Source: Phyllostachys edulis
Taxonomy: Eukaryota; Streptophyta; Magnoliopsida; Poales; Poaceae
Length of the DNA: 64,000 bases
Assembly: GCA_036346405.1 (NCBI GenBank)
Contig: CM070546.1
Span: forward strand, 99,330,826 to 99,394,825
Direction: 5' to 3'
Made by a program: the position numbers and the translations under genes. A model generated the notes under the pieces. It saw only the letters and a list, made by a program, of their open reading frames with translations. It searched no databases and was not told where the DNA came from. Of this stretch, positions 1 through 12,249 are shown one piece after another; position 1 is the first letter of the stretch, and every line of letters begins with the position of its first letter.

Positions 1-165
1 TTCGTCCATGTCGGCACTGGCACTGGGCACAGGAGATAAGAAGGGTGAGGTCTCCTCTTCATCGCTCTCGGAGCCACTATGATCAACGGGAGGGCGACGA
101 GTGGCCTGTCGGGGAGGACGAGATGAAGATGCCCCAGGATTGCCAATGGTCTTGGTCCGTGCCAT
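1..165 (-). CDS. start of an env-like/unknown retrotransposon ORF (partial, runs off the window)
   Basis: On the minus strand an ATG at 165 opens 55 codons without a stop up to the window edge. The peptide starts MARTKTIGN and is rich in Ser, Arg and Pro, then acidic (SESDEEE). It lies about 1.5 kb downstream of the end of the copia pol on the same strand. That is where Sireviruses carry an extra, often envelope-like ORF. No membrane segment is visible in the part present. Assignment to the same element is inferred from position and strand; it could belong to a different nested element whose rest lies outside the window. Confidence 0.4.
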   Translation of the reverse strand, partial: MARTKTIGNPGASSSRPPRQATRRPPVDHSGSESDEEETSPFLSPVPSASADMDE

Positions 166-1686
166 GAGAACTGGAGAAAGATCAAGACAAATGAGGAGTG
201 AGATGGATTGAAATTGAAATCGAAAACTGACATTTCTCTAGCAGGGCCGGTTAGACCGCAAGTGACTGGCCGATCAGACCGCAGCGTGGACTAACTGCAT
301 GGAACATGCTTTAGATAGATCGCTATATGGATGGACCGTGAGTAACACGCCACGATGGGCCTAACAGAAAAACCCTAGAATTCGGCCATTCAATCGATAA
401 TGACACAATGAGGGGCATCAGTCGACATTCAAAGATGTAATAAGACAATGGGGCATACAAGGTGGCGATTAAAGCCCTAGATAATCATCTAGATGAAGAA
501 AATGAGAGATTTAACGAAGAGGGGAAAGGGGGAAGGAGAAGAAACCTTGCAGGTCGGCGATGGGGGAAGAGGAGGACCAGCGAAGGGAAGGGGAGCAACC
601 GGCGGCGAAGGGAGAGGAGAACCTGCAGCGGAGGGAGAGGCACTCACGAGGGCGGCGACGGGGGTGTGGGAGGAGAAAAGGAACCGTCGGAGGGGGGTGG
701 GTCAAAAAGGAAAAATGGGCGGAGAAGGAGGAAACCGACGCGAAGATAAAGGTCATAACTGCACAGGTGCGGTCAGACCGACGTTGAAATCCTGGTTAGA
801 CCGGGGATGAACCGACGGGTTGACCGGCGGAATACCAGCAGTTTGACCGCGAGTGAAGATTTTTTAGATTTTTAGCAGAATTTTTTTGTTGTCCTTGCTC
901 CATAGAGTTAACACACAACATAAAATTGTCTTGGAGCAATTTCAACGAGATTAGAACAACAAACGAGTTTTGAACATAGATTTTTAGGAAAATAGAGCAA
1001 TTTTTTAAGTAAACGATTTTGAACGAATCAAATGAAGCAAACACCGAAAATTGTTACTTGTGAAGAGATGTATGGGTATGAAATACTATTCTGAGACAAT
1101 ATATGAGAGAAAAAATTGCCTACATAGCAATACTCACTTTATGCTAGAATGGAGACTTGCTAACTTTTCGGGTTTTGGGCTATTTTTCAGTGAGATTGAA
1201 ACACAAAAAATCTTTGATTTTGTTGAGAGTTTGAAAAACCTATGAATACGAAAAAGGTCATGAATAACCATATTTAGGTTTTTCCTTTTGGGGGCATTAT
1301 CAAATTCTTTGTGATATAGAAGTTGGATAATTTAGGTCAAAAACAAGATACTTGAAGATCAATTTTGGGCCAAAATTGACTTTTTCATTAAAAAAAAGTT
1401 AATTTGATTATTTTAAACCAAAAATCATTGAAATACACTAGAGAATAGGTGAAGCTAAGTTTTTAAGAGTTTTGATTGATAAAATCCAAAAAATGACTTT
1501 TTGACCAAAATGTTTGGTTTGTGAAAAGACATTCTAGCATGTTTGTCAATATGTGCACCATTAGAGATGTGATATACATAATGATTGTATAAAACTCCCC
1601 CTAAATATGTTTCTCATCTTAGTTCTTGAATCAAGAAAATCAACAAAGAAATGTGAATTCAAATAAGATTTCAAAACACAATGTAA
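166..1686 (-). other. non-coding linker downstream of Sirevirus-like pol
   Basis: AT-rich spacer without a credible gene. Read on the minus strand, the first part after pol holds a polypurine stretch (complement of 1594-1601) and another around 1280-1298. The segment 490-760 is strongly purine-biased on the plus strand, and the short ORFs there (462-810) are by-products of that bias. Positions 240-300 and 770-850 contain several GGTCAGACCG-like words that also occur in the LTRs at 6043-7607 and 13826-15979, which supports membership in the same element group. The 3' LTR itself is not seen here and must lie left of the window. Confidence 0.45.
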
Positions 1687-4600
1687 TCAAATGACGTTAG
1701 AAAGATCTATGACATTTAACTCATTCCTTAACTTGCAAAAACGGCTTTCATCTAGAGGCTTTGTGAAAATATCCGCTAATTGATCATCGATTCTTATGTG
1801 GCTAATCACAATATCATCTTGGCTTACATGATCTCTAAGAAAATGATGGCGAATATATATGTATTTAGTTCTAGAGTGTTGAACCGGATTGTTGGTTATT
1901 TTCATGGCACTATCATTGTCACACAAAAGAGGTATTTTAGAGAAATTGATTCTATAATCCATCAAGGTTTGCCTCATCCATAGCAATTGGGCACAACAAC
2001 TACCCGCGGAGACATACTCCGCTTCGGTGGTGGATAGGGCTACGGAGTTTTGTTTTTTTGAGGACCAAGATATTAAGGATCTCCATAAGAATTGACAACT
2101 TTCGGGTGTGCTTTTTCTATCCACTTTGCAACCCGCATAATCGGAATCGGAATATCCAATTAAATCAAATTTAGCACCTTTAGAATACCATAAGCCGATG
2201 TAAGAGGAATGCTTTAAATATCTAAGAATTCTTTTAACGGCCATAAGATGGCATTCTTTTGGAGAAGCTTGAAAACGAGCACACATACAAACACTGAACA
2301 TGATATCGGGCCTAGATGTGGTAAGATAAAGCAAGCTACCAATCATGGATCTATAAAGCTTTAAATCTACCGGTTTACCTCCCTCATTTAGATCAAGATG
2401 ATCATTTGTAGCCATTGGAGTCTTGATAGGCTTCGCATCTTCTATGCCAAATCTCTTGAGTAAATCCTTCATATACTTGGATTGACTTATGAAAGTCCTA
2501 TCTTTGAGTTGCTTGATTTGAAGTCCAAGGAAGAAGCTAAGTTCTCCAATCATTGACATCTCAAATTCCCTAGACATCATATCACCAAACTCTTTGCAAA
2601 ATTCTTGATTAGTAGAACTAAAAATGATATCATCAACATAAATTTGACAAACAAAGAATTCATCATCAATGATTTTTGTGAAAAGTGTGGTGTCAATTTT
2701 CCCAATTTTAAAACCCTTTGAAACAAGAAAATCTCTAAGTCATTCATACCAAGCTCTAAGAGCTTGTTTGAGACCATAGAGAGCCTTTGAGAGTTTATAA
2801 ATATGGTTAGGATTTTTAGGATCCTCAAAACCGGGAGGTTGTTCAACAAAGACAAGTTCAGAATTTTTGCCATTTAGAAAAGCACTCTTTACATCCATTT
2901 GAAAAAGTTTTATTTCAAAAGATGATGCAAATGCAAGCAAGATACGAATAGCTTCTAATCTAGCTACGGGAGCAAAGGTTTCACCAAAATACAAACCTTC
3001 GACTTGAGTATATCCTTGTGCTACCAACCTTGCCTTGTTTCTTACCACAACTCCATTTTCATCTTGTTTGTTCATAAATATCCATTTCGTGCCAATCACG
3101 TTGTGATCCTTAGGTCTTTCAACAAGCGTCCAAACATTATTGCAGACGAAGTTGTTCAACTCTTTATGCATAGCATTTGCCCAATCTGGACCATCTAGTA
3201 CTTCATCTACATACTTTAGCTCAATAGAGGAAACAAACGAGCAATGTTCACAAAATGAAGCAACACGAGATTGAGTTAGAACATCCTTACTAACATCACC
3301 CAAAATTTGATCAATAGGGTGATCTTTTGCAATGGCGTTGTGAATCTTTGGATGAATCACCGATGCTTGTCCATCTTCCACTTCTTCAACTTGATCTTGA
3401 CTTGGCGTAGCGGAAGTAGGAGGTTCAACTTGAATAGAAGAAGATGGATCATCGTTGTCTTCTTTTGGCTTGATATACCCTAAAGTCATATTCTTCATTG
3501 CTTGTCTCAAGCCTTCATCACCTACGTTATCCAAGTTTTCTTACTCTTCTTGAGAGCCATTAGTCTCATCAAATTGGACATCACACATCTCCTCAACTAT
3601 AGCGGTTGTTTGATTGAAGACGCGATATACTTTGATATTTGAAGAATAACCAAGGAGAAAACCAACATGGTAATGACTTTGAAATTTTGAGAGACGAACT
3701 CCTTTTCTTAGGATAAAACATTTGTAACCAAAAACTCGAAAATAAAAAATATTTGGTTTTCTTCCAACAAAGAGTTCATAAGAAGTCTTTTTAAGAAAGC
3801 GATGCAAATAAAGACGATTGATGGCATGACAAGCGGTGTTGATGGCTTCCGCCCAAAAATTATCGGAAGTATTATACTCATCAAGCATTGTCCTAGCTAT
3901 CTCAATTAATGTTCGATTTTTTCTTTCTACAACTCTATTTTGTTCCGGAGTGTAGGTAGTGGATAACTCATGCTTTATTCCGAGTTCATCACAATAGTCC
4001 ACAATCTTGATATTTTTGAATTCGGAACCATTGTCACTTCGAATTTTCTTCAACTTAAAATCAAATTCATTTTAGGTCCTTTTTGAAAAGTTTTTGAAGA
4101 TACCAAAGGTTTCACTTTTATCATGCAAAAAGAAAACCCAAATATACCTTGAGTGATCATCCACAATCACGAAACAATAACTATTTCCTCCAATGCTCTT
4201 ATAGGTTGTTGGCCTAAATAAATCCATGTGTAAGAGCTCCAATGGTCTAGAGGTGGACATGATACTCTTTGATGGATGAGAACTAGCTACTTACTTGCCG
4301 GCTTGACAAACACTACATAGCTTATTTTTGTCAAACTTCACATCTTTCAAGCCCACAAATAAATCATGTTTGAAAAGCTTTTTAAGTTGAATCATTCCTA
4401 CATGAGCAAGCCTTCGATGCCAAAGCCAACCCAAGGAGGTTTTTGCAATTAAACAAGTTTTGAGGCAATAATCACTAGAAGAAAAATCTACCAAATAAAG
4501 ATTGCCAAATCGAAAACCTTTGAATACCAAAGGGTTATCTTTTTTTTATTTTAAATAGAAACTCCTTCTTGAAAGAAAGTGCAAGAAAGACCAAGATCAC

Positions 4601-5988
4601 AAATTTGTGCAACCGATAGTAAGTTAAAATTAAGAGATTTAACTAATGAAACATTAGAAATAGAAAGATCATTAGATATCGTGATTTTACCTAATCTTAT
4701 TACCTTTCCCTTACTATTGTCACCGAATGCGATCCTTTCATTTTCTCCTTTTCTGTTTTCAAATGAGGTGAACATTTTCCGGTCTCCGGTCATGTGTTGG
4801 GTACACCCACTATCAAGTACCCAATGTTTTCCACCGATCTTGTAGTTTCACCTTTTGTTCCCCTTTTGCCAAGAGACAATGGGGTGTAGAGAATAATGAT
4901 GGAGCCTCCTTGATGGTGATTACGGCAAGCTCTCTCTTTCTTGGGGACTCATCTTCTTCGAAGTCGGAGTCCAAGGAGTCTTCATCAGAGTTCCATTCCC
5001 CAATGTGAGCTTCACCCTTGCCATTCTTGTGGAGCTTCTTGAATAGTTTCTTCTTGCCATTGTAGTCATTTTTCTTGAATGACTTGAATTTTTCTTCCTT
5101 CTTCTTTGGACAATGAGAAGCAATATGACCCTTCTCCTCACACTCATAGCATATAATATTGGAGTAATGATTTTTGCTTGAGGGTTGACCTTTGTTGAAG
5201 TTTGAACTCCGGTTTGAGCGTCTTCTCATGAACTTGCTCATTCTTTTCACAAATAGAGACATCTCCTCATCGGAATCATTATCATCATCACTTTCATCCT
5301 TTTCATCAATTGATTCCGCCTTAGCCTTGAAAGCAATATTTTTCTTCTTGGATGCAACTTGTTCTAATAGCTCTTCTTTGTCTTTTTTGTAGAGCTCATT
5401 GGTGATTAAAATGCCCAAAAGACCGGTATGAGTCATTCTTGGCAATTCAGAAGAATTAAGAAATAAAGTCACCAATGTCTCATGCTTGTCCGGAAGAGCC
5501 CTAAGCATTTTTCTCACAATATCAAGATCAGTTAGTGATGAACCAAGGCCTTTAAGTTCATTAACTAAATTATTCAATCTTGAATACATTTCATTTATGT
5601 TTTTATGTGGCAACATAACAAATATCTCATATTTAATTTTAAGCATATGCAATTTGGCCTCCTTAACTGTGGATGTTCCCTCATGAATATCGGAGAGAGT
5701 TTTCTAAATACCATGAGCCATCTCAAGTGAACTTACTCTATTGAATTCATCCGTGTGTAAGGTTCCATAAAGAGCATTCATTGCTTGACCATTTAATAGA
5801 GCATTTCGTTCATCTAATGGAGTAAGATTGTTTGGATCAATAGGCATAACGAAACCATCTCCTATAATTTTCCAAATACTAGAGCTCATGGTTGTAAGAT
5901 AAACGATCATACGGACCTTCCAATAAGCATAATTTGTGCCATCAAATTGTGATGCTTTACCTATGAAGAATCCCTCACTAGCCATCAT
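1687..5988 (-). pseudogene. decayed copia gag-pol polyprotein (Sirevirus-like)
   Basis: Nearly the whole polyprotein can be followed in one reading frame from the ATG at 5988 to the stop at 1687. The exception is a frame change covering about 4850-4551. In order: gag with a CCHC zinc knuckle (CYECEEKGHIASHC, near 5155-5110); protease motif WVLDSG (near 4835); GAG-pre-integrase HHCC (WHRRLAH...CSVC, 4440-4295); integrase core (DNGSEF near 4035; ERKNRTL near 3925); RT with YVDD near 2640; and RNase H (STTEAEY near 2015). In-frame stops at about 5704, 4291, 4072, 3541 and 2740 break it. The copy cannot make an intact polyprotein, but it is young enough for every domain to be readable. Confidence 0.9.
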
Positions 5989-6028
5989 TTTCTATCTAGG
6001 CGGTAAAACCTAATAGATGAGAGACTAA

Positions 6029-6040
6029 CCTCTGATACCA
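6029..6040 (-). other. primer binding site (initiator Met-tRNA type)
   Basis: The minus strand reads TGGTATCAGAGG, complementary to the 3' end of plant initiator tRNA-Met as in most copia elements. It lies two bases inside the inner LTR end at 6043 and so fixes the LTR boundary and the element's orientation. Confidence 0.85.
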
Positions 6041-6042
6041 CT

Positions 6043-7607
6043 TGTAGGATCAATGATAACCAACTAGAGAGGGGTGAATAGGCGGTTTTTAAATTCTTTT
6101 TGCTAAATACTAAATATACCAAGGATAAAGCTTATGAAAAACAATATCACAATTTAAAGCCTAAAATGTCTAAGGCTGACTAAGTGCACTAAACTATCAA
6201 GACAAGCTTAATAATCTAAACAAGATAAACAACTAGCTCATAATCATAAATGCACAAAGTAAAGAGTGAGAGAATAAAACACACTAGGGAGACAAGCGAT
6301 GTTTTTCTCGTGGTCTCGGAGACTTGCCGATCTCCACTAATCCACGTTGAAGAAGCTTGATCAACTCAAGCCGACTTCACACAAGCACTTCCCTCGATCA
6401 CTAATGGTAGCTCTTCTCCACTCCGGATAGGTGAGCTCCAACCTTCACAAATGCCCGGATCTTCTCACAATCTCCTTTGAGAAGGTCACCGACGCAACTC
6501 CAAACCGTCTAGGAGACGGCAATCTCCAAGAATAATAGAACAAAGATTCTTCGCTTGAAGATGCTCAAATGTTACAATGATCAAACCCTAATCAATGCTC
6601 TTGGAAAAACCTCAACTACCTTTGCAAATGGATTTAAATGCTCTTAATGAGTAGAAGACAATGCAAAGGGCTCAAGTGTGTTCAATAAGGTTCATCAAGG
6701 CTCATTTGCTGCAGTGGGGGGGTATTTATAGCCTCTACCCACTTTTCTAGCAGTTGGAGCACAAAACCCTGAAGAAATCAGCAGGTGCGGTCAGACTGTA
6801 GTTTTGTGGCCGGTTAGTCCGGGCTGTGAAAATAGCGGTCGCCTGCTACACATTTAATGCACAGAAACTATCCGTTCACGGGGCCCTCGGCCGATCGAGC
6901 CAGAGCTCGGTCGACCGACCTTCGAAAATTCCAAACCAGATAATAGAGTGCTACTGGAAAGAGCTGACCACACTTCCAACCTGGGGAAGCGGTTAGTCCG
7001 GGGCGGAACCTGCGGTCAGTCCGGCCTTTAAGAAAAAGGTAGCATGCTGAAAAATGCATCTCTCTGGAAAAAATTGACCAGGTTCTTGACCCGGGACCCT
7101 GGTTAGTCCGGACTTTAACCGCCGGTCAGTCCGGCTTTGAAAATCTTCAGCAAATCAAGAAAAACACCCTACTGGAAAAGCTGACCGGCCCTTCTGTTTG
7201 GGAGGCCGGTCAGTCTGACCAAGCAACGCCGGTTAGTCCGATCTTCAAATTTCTCAGCAAATTTAAATTAAGGCCAAACTAAATCAATTAAATCCAAGAT
7301 TTAAATCAAGTAAGATTGAGCATTTGTGGCATCATTCGCTTTCAAGCTACTAGATTTTTTAACCCTCTTCATAGTACGACTATCTACGCTAACAATCTGA
7401 TCTTTTATCCTTCATTCTCCTAGACCGGCAAAACTAAGAAAATGTCCTATCAACTAGATACATTTACCTTTAGTGAGATGAGATCCTTTAGCGCTTTTCC
7501 GTCATAGTCCAAGAAAAACCTAGTAACTTCTTGATAAAATGAGTTAGTACAAAACACATGGTTGTCTATAATTACCAAAACACCGCAAATAGGGCCTAGA
7601 TTCTTCA
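6043..7607 (-). mobile_element. 5' LTR of the Sirevirus-like element (1565 bp)
   Basis: On the plus strand the segment starts TGTAGGATC directly beside the PBS and ends TTCA at 7607, giving TG...CA ends. A minus-strand TATA box (CTATAAATA) lies near 6725-6735, the correct orientation for minus-strand transcription. Several GGTCAG/CCGGTTAGTCCG words recur at 6785-7240. The outer boundary is a judgement: the minus-strand U3 start TGAAGAATCTAGG resembles known Sirevirus LTR starts. The matching 3' LTR is outside the window, so it could not be checked. Confidence 0.7.
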
Positions 7608-8400
7608 CCAGGGCCGAGGCCACGGGCGTAACGGCGGGAGGCAACTGGACACTCGGGTCAGTGTCCGAGGCCCTCCGCTATTTTGTGATCTCTAAGGCGA
7701 GGGGTCACACACAACTAGGGAGTACCGCACCATAGCAGTCATGTAGGACTATATGAACCGCGACCAGTAACTGGCCGAGCGCGAAGACAGGAGGGGAGCA
7801 GGCAACCAGTTGCCCACCCCACCGCCAAGGCCCCGCATAGAAGGAAGCCACGGGAAGCATCATCAGAGGATCATAAACATGATCACAGGAGGATCCTCAC
7901 TTGGCATAACATAAAAAAAGGCAACGGCGTTCATACGCTCGACAAATCCACCACGTCGCGACGTACCCTGCCTCTAGCCCACCTCACTACGCCGAGATAT
8001 CAATCACCTTCGGCCCCGAGGACGCCCGAGACTTGTACTTCCCTCATCAGGACCCCCTCGTCATTTCCGCCAACATCGCGGATTTTGAGGTCAGATGCGT
8101 CCTCGCGGGTAGAGGAACCTCCGCGGACCTGCTGTTTGCGGACGCTTTCGATAAATGTCGGTCGCTCTGGGCATACCCCTGGTAGGCTTCGGGGGGAGAC
8201 CCGTAATGGCCCTAGGTCAAATCGACCTTGTCATCACGTTCAGTGACGATTTCGCATCTCAGACCGAGGCCGTCACGTTCGACGTTGTCCAGATGCCCTA
8301 CTAGTACAACGCCATCCTCGGTCGAGCCACCCTAAATACCTTCAGCGCGATCGTACATCACAACTACCTATGCATGATGATCCTCACGTCGGAGGTTTTC
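7608..8400 (+). pseudogene. gypsy gag-protease fragment, heavily decayed
   Basis: Nucleotide similarity runs in parallel with 39633-40390. Shared landmarks are the gag end (CGCTATTTTGTGATCTC), the CATCATCA..GGATCATAAAC block, and the protease region DFEVR followed by an aspartic protease-like segment near 8090-8150. Several frameshifts and stops are present. The second protease half (GRATLNTF equivalent) is near 8318. This is a second copy of the gypsy family that occupies 35240-64000. It has no LTR here and is cut at its left by the Sirevirus LTR. Confidence 0.75.
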
Positions 8401-9657
8401 TTTTTCTACTGTCTAGCATTCTTGCTAGAATGCTAGACAGCCACCCTATATGGTGTGAGTGTGAGTGAAGAGGTAGGATGTCCTATGGGTCGGACAAAAT
8501 CCATGTCCGTTCGTTAGTGTTGTGTCTAGCTTTCTTGCTATGACAGCCACCCTATATGGTGTGAGTGAGGAGGTCCGTTCGTTAGTGTACGTTTCCAAGG
8601 CAGAAAAACGTACTCCGGAATCAGGTTCGCAAAAAATGTATTTGCTAGTGCCTTCCTGCCATTCATCTACACACGTATTCCTACGTGGGTTCGAATATAA
8701 AAGTTCCTAGATAATTATTTAGAATAACCTGATTTCTCGTATGTCAGCGTCTTACATCAAGAAATGTTCTCTCCAAAACAAAACAAAAAAACATGAGGAA
8801 AGATTGTGAAGTTCATTTCTGCTTTCTGAAGCAGAATATAAATTCAAGAAACCTCTTCCACGGGTTCGTTAAGTAGCAAAAGAAAAAAGAAATTACTCCA
8901 ACTAACAAACAGTCTAAATCACATATTGCAACATTTGCAAGCTGATCCTCCATACACTGTAGTTTAGCAGCAACAGGTTTTCATTAGCTTCTTGCAACAT
9001 CAAACTAGTTTACGAAGTCTAATTAATGAAATACGCACAAATATCTTGCGTGTTCTAAAAGCCTATTTTACTTAGTGTTTATTTATGGGTGTAAGATTGT
9101 AATGCTTGTTTCAGAAGTAAGCCAGTTACACAATATTCCACAGATTAATGATCAAGGGATGAAGCCATTAGAGATCATGCTCTAAAAGTTTGAACAGGTG
9201 AACAATTGAATTTTGAAGGAAGTTGCTGTTGATCGAAAAGTTGTAAACCTCATCCATCACTAGTGTACTAGTACAGATTTTCCTAATTATTTTAAATAAT
9301 ACATATTTAAAATAGAATTACAGAAATAAATGTCCGTTTAATAAAATTACAAAAATTGGCTTGGCGACAGACCCTGTCGCCGTTTAGACGAGCGACATGA
9401 GCCCTGCCACCAGTAAAACAATGTTAAATGTCTTTGTAGACATTTGGAATGGTGACAGAGATCAAATCGTCACTTCAAATGGTGACAAATTCTCGTCGCT
9501 AATTCAAATGGCGACAAGAGTTGGGTTTTTCTCTTTTTGGCAGAGAATGCAGTTTCAAATTTTACAGGATTTGACTTAGTTTTTTTGTAATATCTTTAAA
9601 TGTCTGCCCAACCGATTATTTTCGAAAAAGAGAACGAAATATTAAATAGAGAACAAT
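8401..9657. other. non-coding DNA with short direct repeats
   Basis: No gene recognised. A motif containing GACAGCCACCCTATATGGTG occurs twice (8438 and 8544) with flanking copies of GTCCGTTCGTTAGTG (8504, 8573). A small perfect hairpin word CTAGCATTCTTGCTAGAATGCTAG lies at 8412-8435. Between 9360 and 9520 there are several GGCGACA/TGTCGCC words resembling subterminal repeats of a DNA transposon. No terminal repeats could be defined. Confidence 0.4.
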
Positions 9658-10485
9658 TTAGGAGTTAAATTTAGAAGATGAGATTTCAACTACGTCAATA
9701 AAACTTTGTAATGTACTTACGAAGTACATGGCACGCACAGTTTGGATACATGTATTATAAACGACAACATTTGCACCTTTTAGAATCGGAAAAATTGGTG
9801 GATGGGAAAGTAGTCGGTCTTGACGGCTCTTCGACGCCTTCCGCTTGTCTGCTGCAGACCCGTGGGCGCGACCTATCCCAAAGTCAACTCTGTACCACGA
9901 GACGGGCTGAAAGATAAAATGGTGTTCGCACAACGTAAGACTAAATCAATAATCAAGATACAAATTGAACATAGCTTACCTCTTCGATCTGTAGTGCACT
10001 CGGGCGACGGGAGTGCTAGGACGGTCGTCGGTGTCACTAGAAGGAGCCTTCCCTTTGTCCTTCGCGCACTTGGCACGGCCATCCTTAGCGTGTTGTTCGG
10101 CGCTCTTGGGCTCCATCGTCGCGTTTTGCTTGTCTTCCCTGTTGTCGGATACGTAAGGTTTCCTGCGGTAGAAGACATCGAGTGGTACCGCATTGTTGAA
10201 CATGTACTTTTGCTCGATGAACATTTTATCGTACTTGTCTGGGCCGTCAATCTATTGGAAGAAAAAGCAACACTTCTTCGGCTGCAATTATGCACGGATA
10301 ATTTAGCGGTATTTGTAATGATACGTAAAATACGAAAAATCAATGTGTGTGTGAGATTCTCTTACGCGGATATTCCAGCACGTGTAGTATGCCCTAGCGG
10401 CGGTCGCCGGGTGTATGGACTGAATGATCCAAGCCGGGTTTTCGCAGTTGTACTGCGGACGTGGAAACTCCGGTGGTATCGACAT
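9658..10485 (-). pseudogene. GRF-type zinc-finger-like gene with a premature stop
   Basis: A spliced model fits well. Exon 1 is 10485-10366 (40 codons, MSIPPEFPRP..., donor GTAAGA). Exon 2 is 10281-9980 (acceptor TTGCAG, donor GTAAGC). Exon 3 is 9889-9658 (acceptor TACAG). The joined reading has Cys spaced as in GRF zinc fingers: C14, then YYTC at residues 33-36, then a CCFFF...DGPD block at the start of exon 2. This family is common in grass genomes and its function is mostly unknown. A TAG stop lies about ten codons into exon 2, at the position of the usual tryptophan, so the protein would end near residue 49. The rest is basic and low-complexity (KDGRAKCAKDKGKAP). It could still be transcribed. 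Confidence 0.5.
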
Positions 10486-11789
10486 ATCCTTTATCGAACA
10501 TTTCATTCGCTTTTTCAAAAATAATCGGTTGAGTAGACACTTAAAAATATTATCAAAAAACTGAGTCAAGTCCTGTAAAATTTAAAGTTGCATTCTCTAT
10601 CAAAAAAATCAAAAAATCAGGTCATGTCAATTTAAATTGGCGACGGCAAAACCTCTCGATGGAAGCCAATCGACCATTGTAACAGGTGCTCGGCGCACGT
10701 ACGCTCGGCAGGAAGCGATCCTCTGCGATCTTTGGCGAAGCACACATACTGGATGGCGCTGGAAGCATACACATGCCGGAAGCAATACGCCCTTGGATGA
10801 AACACAGCACATGTAGATCAAAGATAAGATACACACACATCGCTGCTGGAAGGAATGCACGAACAAACGAATATGCTATCACGCTGGAACAACAGAATGC
10901 AAGAAGAGCAGAGGCGATACAGGATTTTTGTGCTAAACTACAGTGCAGCGTTTTTTTCAATATTGCTTCAATCAAACTGATTACAGAGTGACTTTTTATT
11001 GAGAGCAAACGGTTATTTGTATCCGACAAGGACTCTACGTATCCAGAAGGGATTCTAAATCAAATCTAGCATCTATAACGAATATTACCTAAATACGAAA
11101 CACAAACTCTCCCCTGCGCGGCGCGGTCGTCGTTGCCGCAGGATGCCGCCGCCGAATCTGCCGATCGGAGCAGCGAATCGGGGGAGATAATGCGGTGTAC
11201 TGGTGTGGCAAAGTGGTGTGCTGGTGTGGCGTTCAGTTCGTGTAGGCGAAGCGTTTTCAAGTGTTTGGGGACTGAACTCTCTTACGCTGCTTGTAGTTTA
11301 CGTTACGGAAGTAGCGAAGACGTATTCTTGGATATCGTCTGGCCAGTACTAGTATTGCTTTGCTACTACTACGGTTTTTTTTAAGTGATGCCTTAAATTG
11401 TGTCGTCAAACTTTCTAGAGTTTGATCACTAATATTTAAAAATTATTTAGATTAGCTACATGAAACTATTTCATTAGATTTGTCATCAAAAATACTTTCA
11501 TAATATTATGATTGTATTAGTATATAATAAAATAAAGTTACAGAAAAATAACAATCAAAATCATATCTCTTAGGCCGTAAAAAGCCAAAACGCCACTTAA
11601 AAAGAGCGGAGTACTAGCTAATGCTATCGATCAAGCTCCTCTGCTGCAATTATCCATTCCGGGTGAGCAGACTTAACAGCTTCCGGGGAGTACTAGCAAC
11701 TGGCCATGCTGTTTGGTTATATGAAAATTTCAAAATTAAAAAATTAAAAAGCTTGAAGGTGAAGTTACTATATTAATTGTATGTTGAAT

Positions 11790-11790
<1 letters not shown>
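10486..11790. other. intergenic, no recognised gene
   Basis: Holds only short ORFs with no recognisable similarity (for example the 135-codon frame on the minus strand at 11029-10622). The part 11390-11600 is AT-rich and looks like an eroded transposon end. I see no RNA gene. It could include promoter sequence for the broken zinc-finger gene to its left. Confidence 0.35.

Positions 11791-11791
<1 letters not shown>

Positions 11792-11868
<77 letters not shown>
11792..11868. repeat. (TA)n microsatellite
   Basis: About 38 uninterrupted TA dinucleotides immediately left of the first of two tandem MITE-like units. Confidence 0.95.
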
Positions 11869-11869
<1 letters not shown>

Positions 11870-11875
11870 CGTCGA

Positions 11876-12229
11876 TTTAGATACTGGGAGTACATACTCC
11901 CACTTTGAATATATCACTTAAACGAATATATTATACTTATTTATTATTTTCAGTATACTTAAATACCAATTATAAGATACTCCAATGCAACTTAATTGAA
12001 AATTTTTCATTAGAGCCCTTTATTTTTGCTATGTACCATTTTTCACATATAAAAGAAGTATATACACAAATTTTGCTATAAAAGGTGGACTTTGATTATT
12101 TTTTTCATGGAACTCACTTTGGGGTATCTTATAATAATTATTGGAGTATGCTCAAATTAATAAAAAGGTATCATCGTATGATTTAAGTGGTATATGAGAG
12201 GTGGGAGTACGTACTCCCGAGAGTACCAT
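11876..12229. mobile_element. MITE-like unit, copy 1
   Basis: Bounded by inverted repeats: left GGGAGTACATACTCCCAC at 11886, right GTGGGAGTACGTACTCCC at 12201. The inverted similarity extends about 50 bp inward. The interior is AT-rich and has no ORF. It repeats almost exactly as the next unit. The adjacent (TA)n tract recalls MITE families that insert into TA microsatellites. Confidence 0.65.
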
Positions 12230-12249
12230 ACTATTTTATAGGACGCCTG

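Larger units (their letters stand above)
1..7607 (-). mobile_element. Sirevirus-like Ty1/copia retrotransposon, 3' end outside window
   Basis: Minus-strand element in the order 5' LTR (6043-7607), PBS (6029-6040), gag, protease, integrase, RT and RNase H (5988-1687), linker, and a further ORF from 165. The copia order (integrase before RT), the long LTR and the extra downstream ORF match Sireviruses. The 3' LTR is not in the window. At the right end the element abuts a decayed gypsy fragment, so it probably inserted into that older element. Confidence 0.75.

Noticed and set aside
10622..11029. 135-codon minus-strand ORF as a membrane protein gene
   Set aside because: Hydrophobic stretches are present, but there is no homology, splice context or codon signal I can support.
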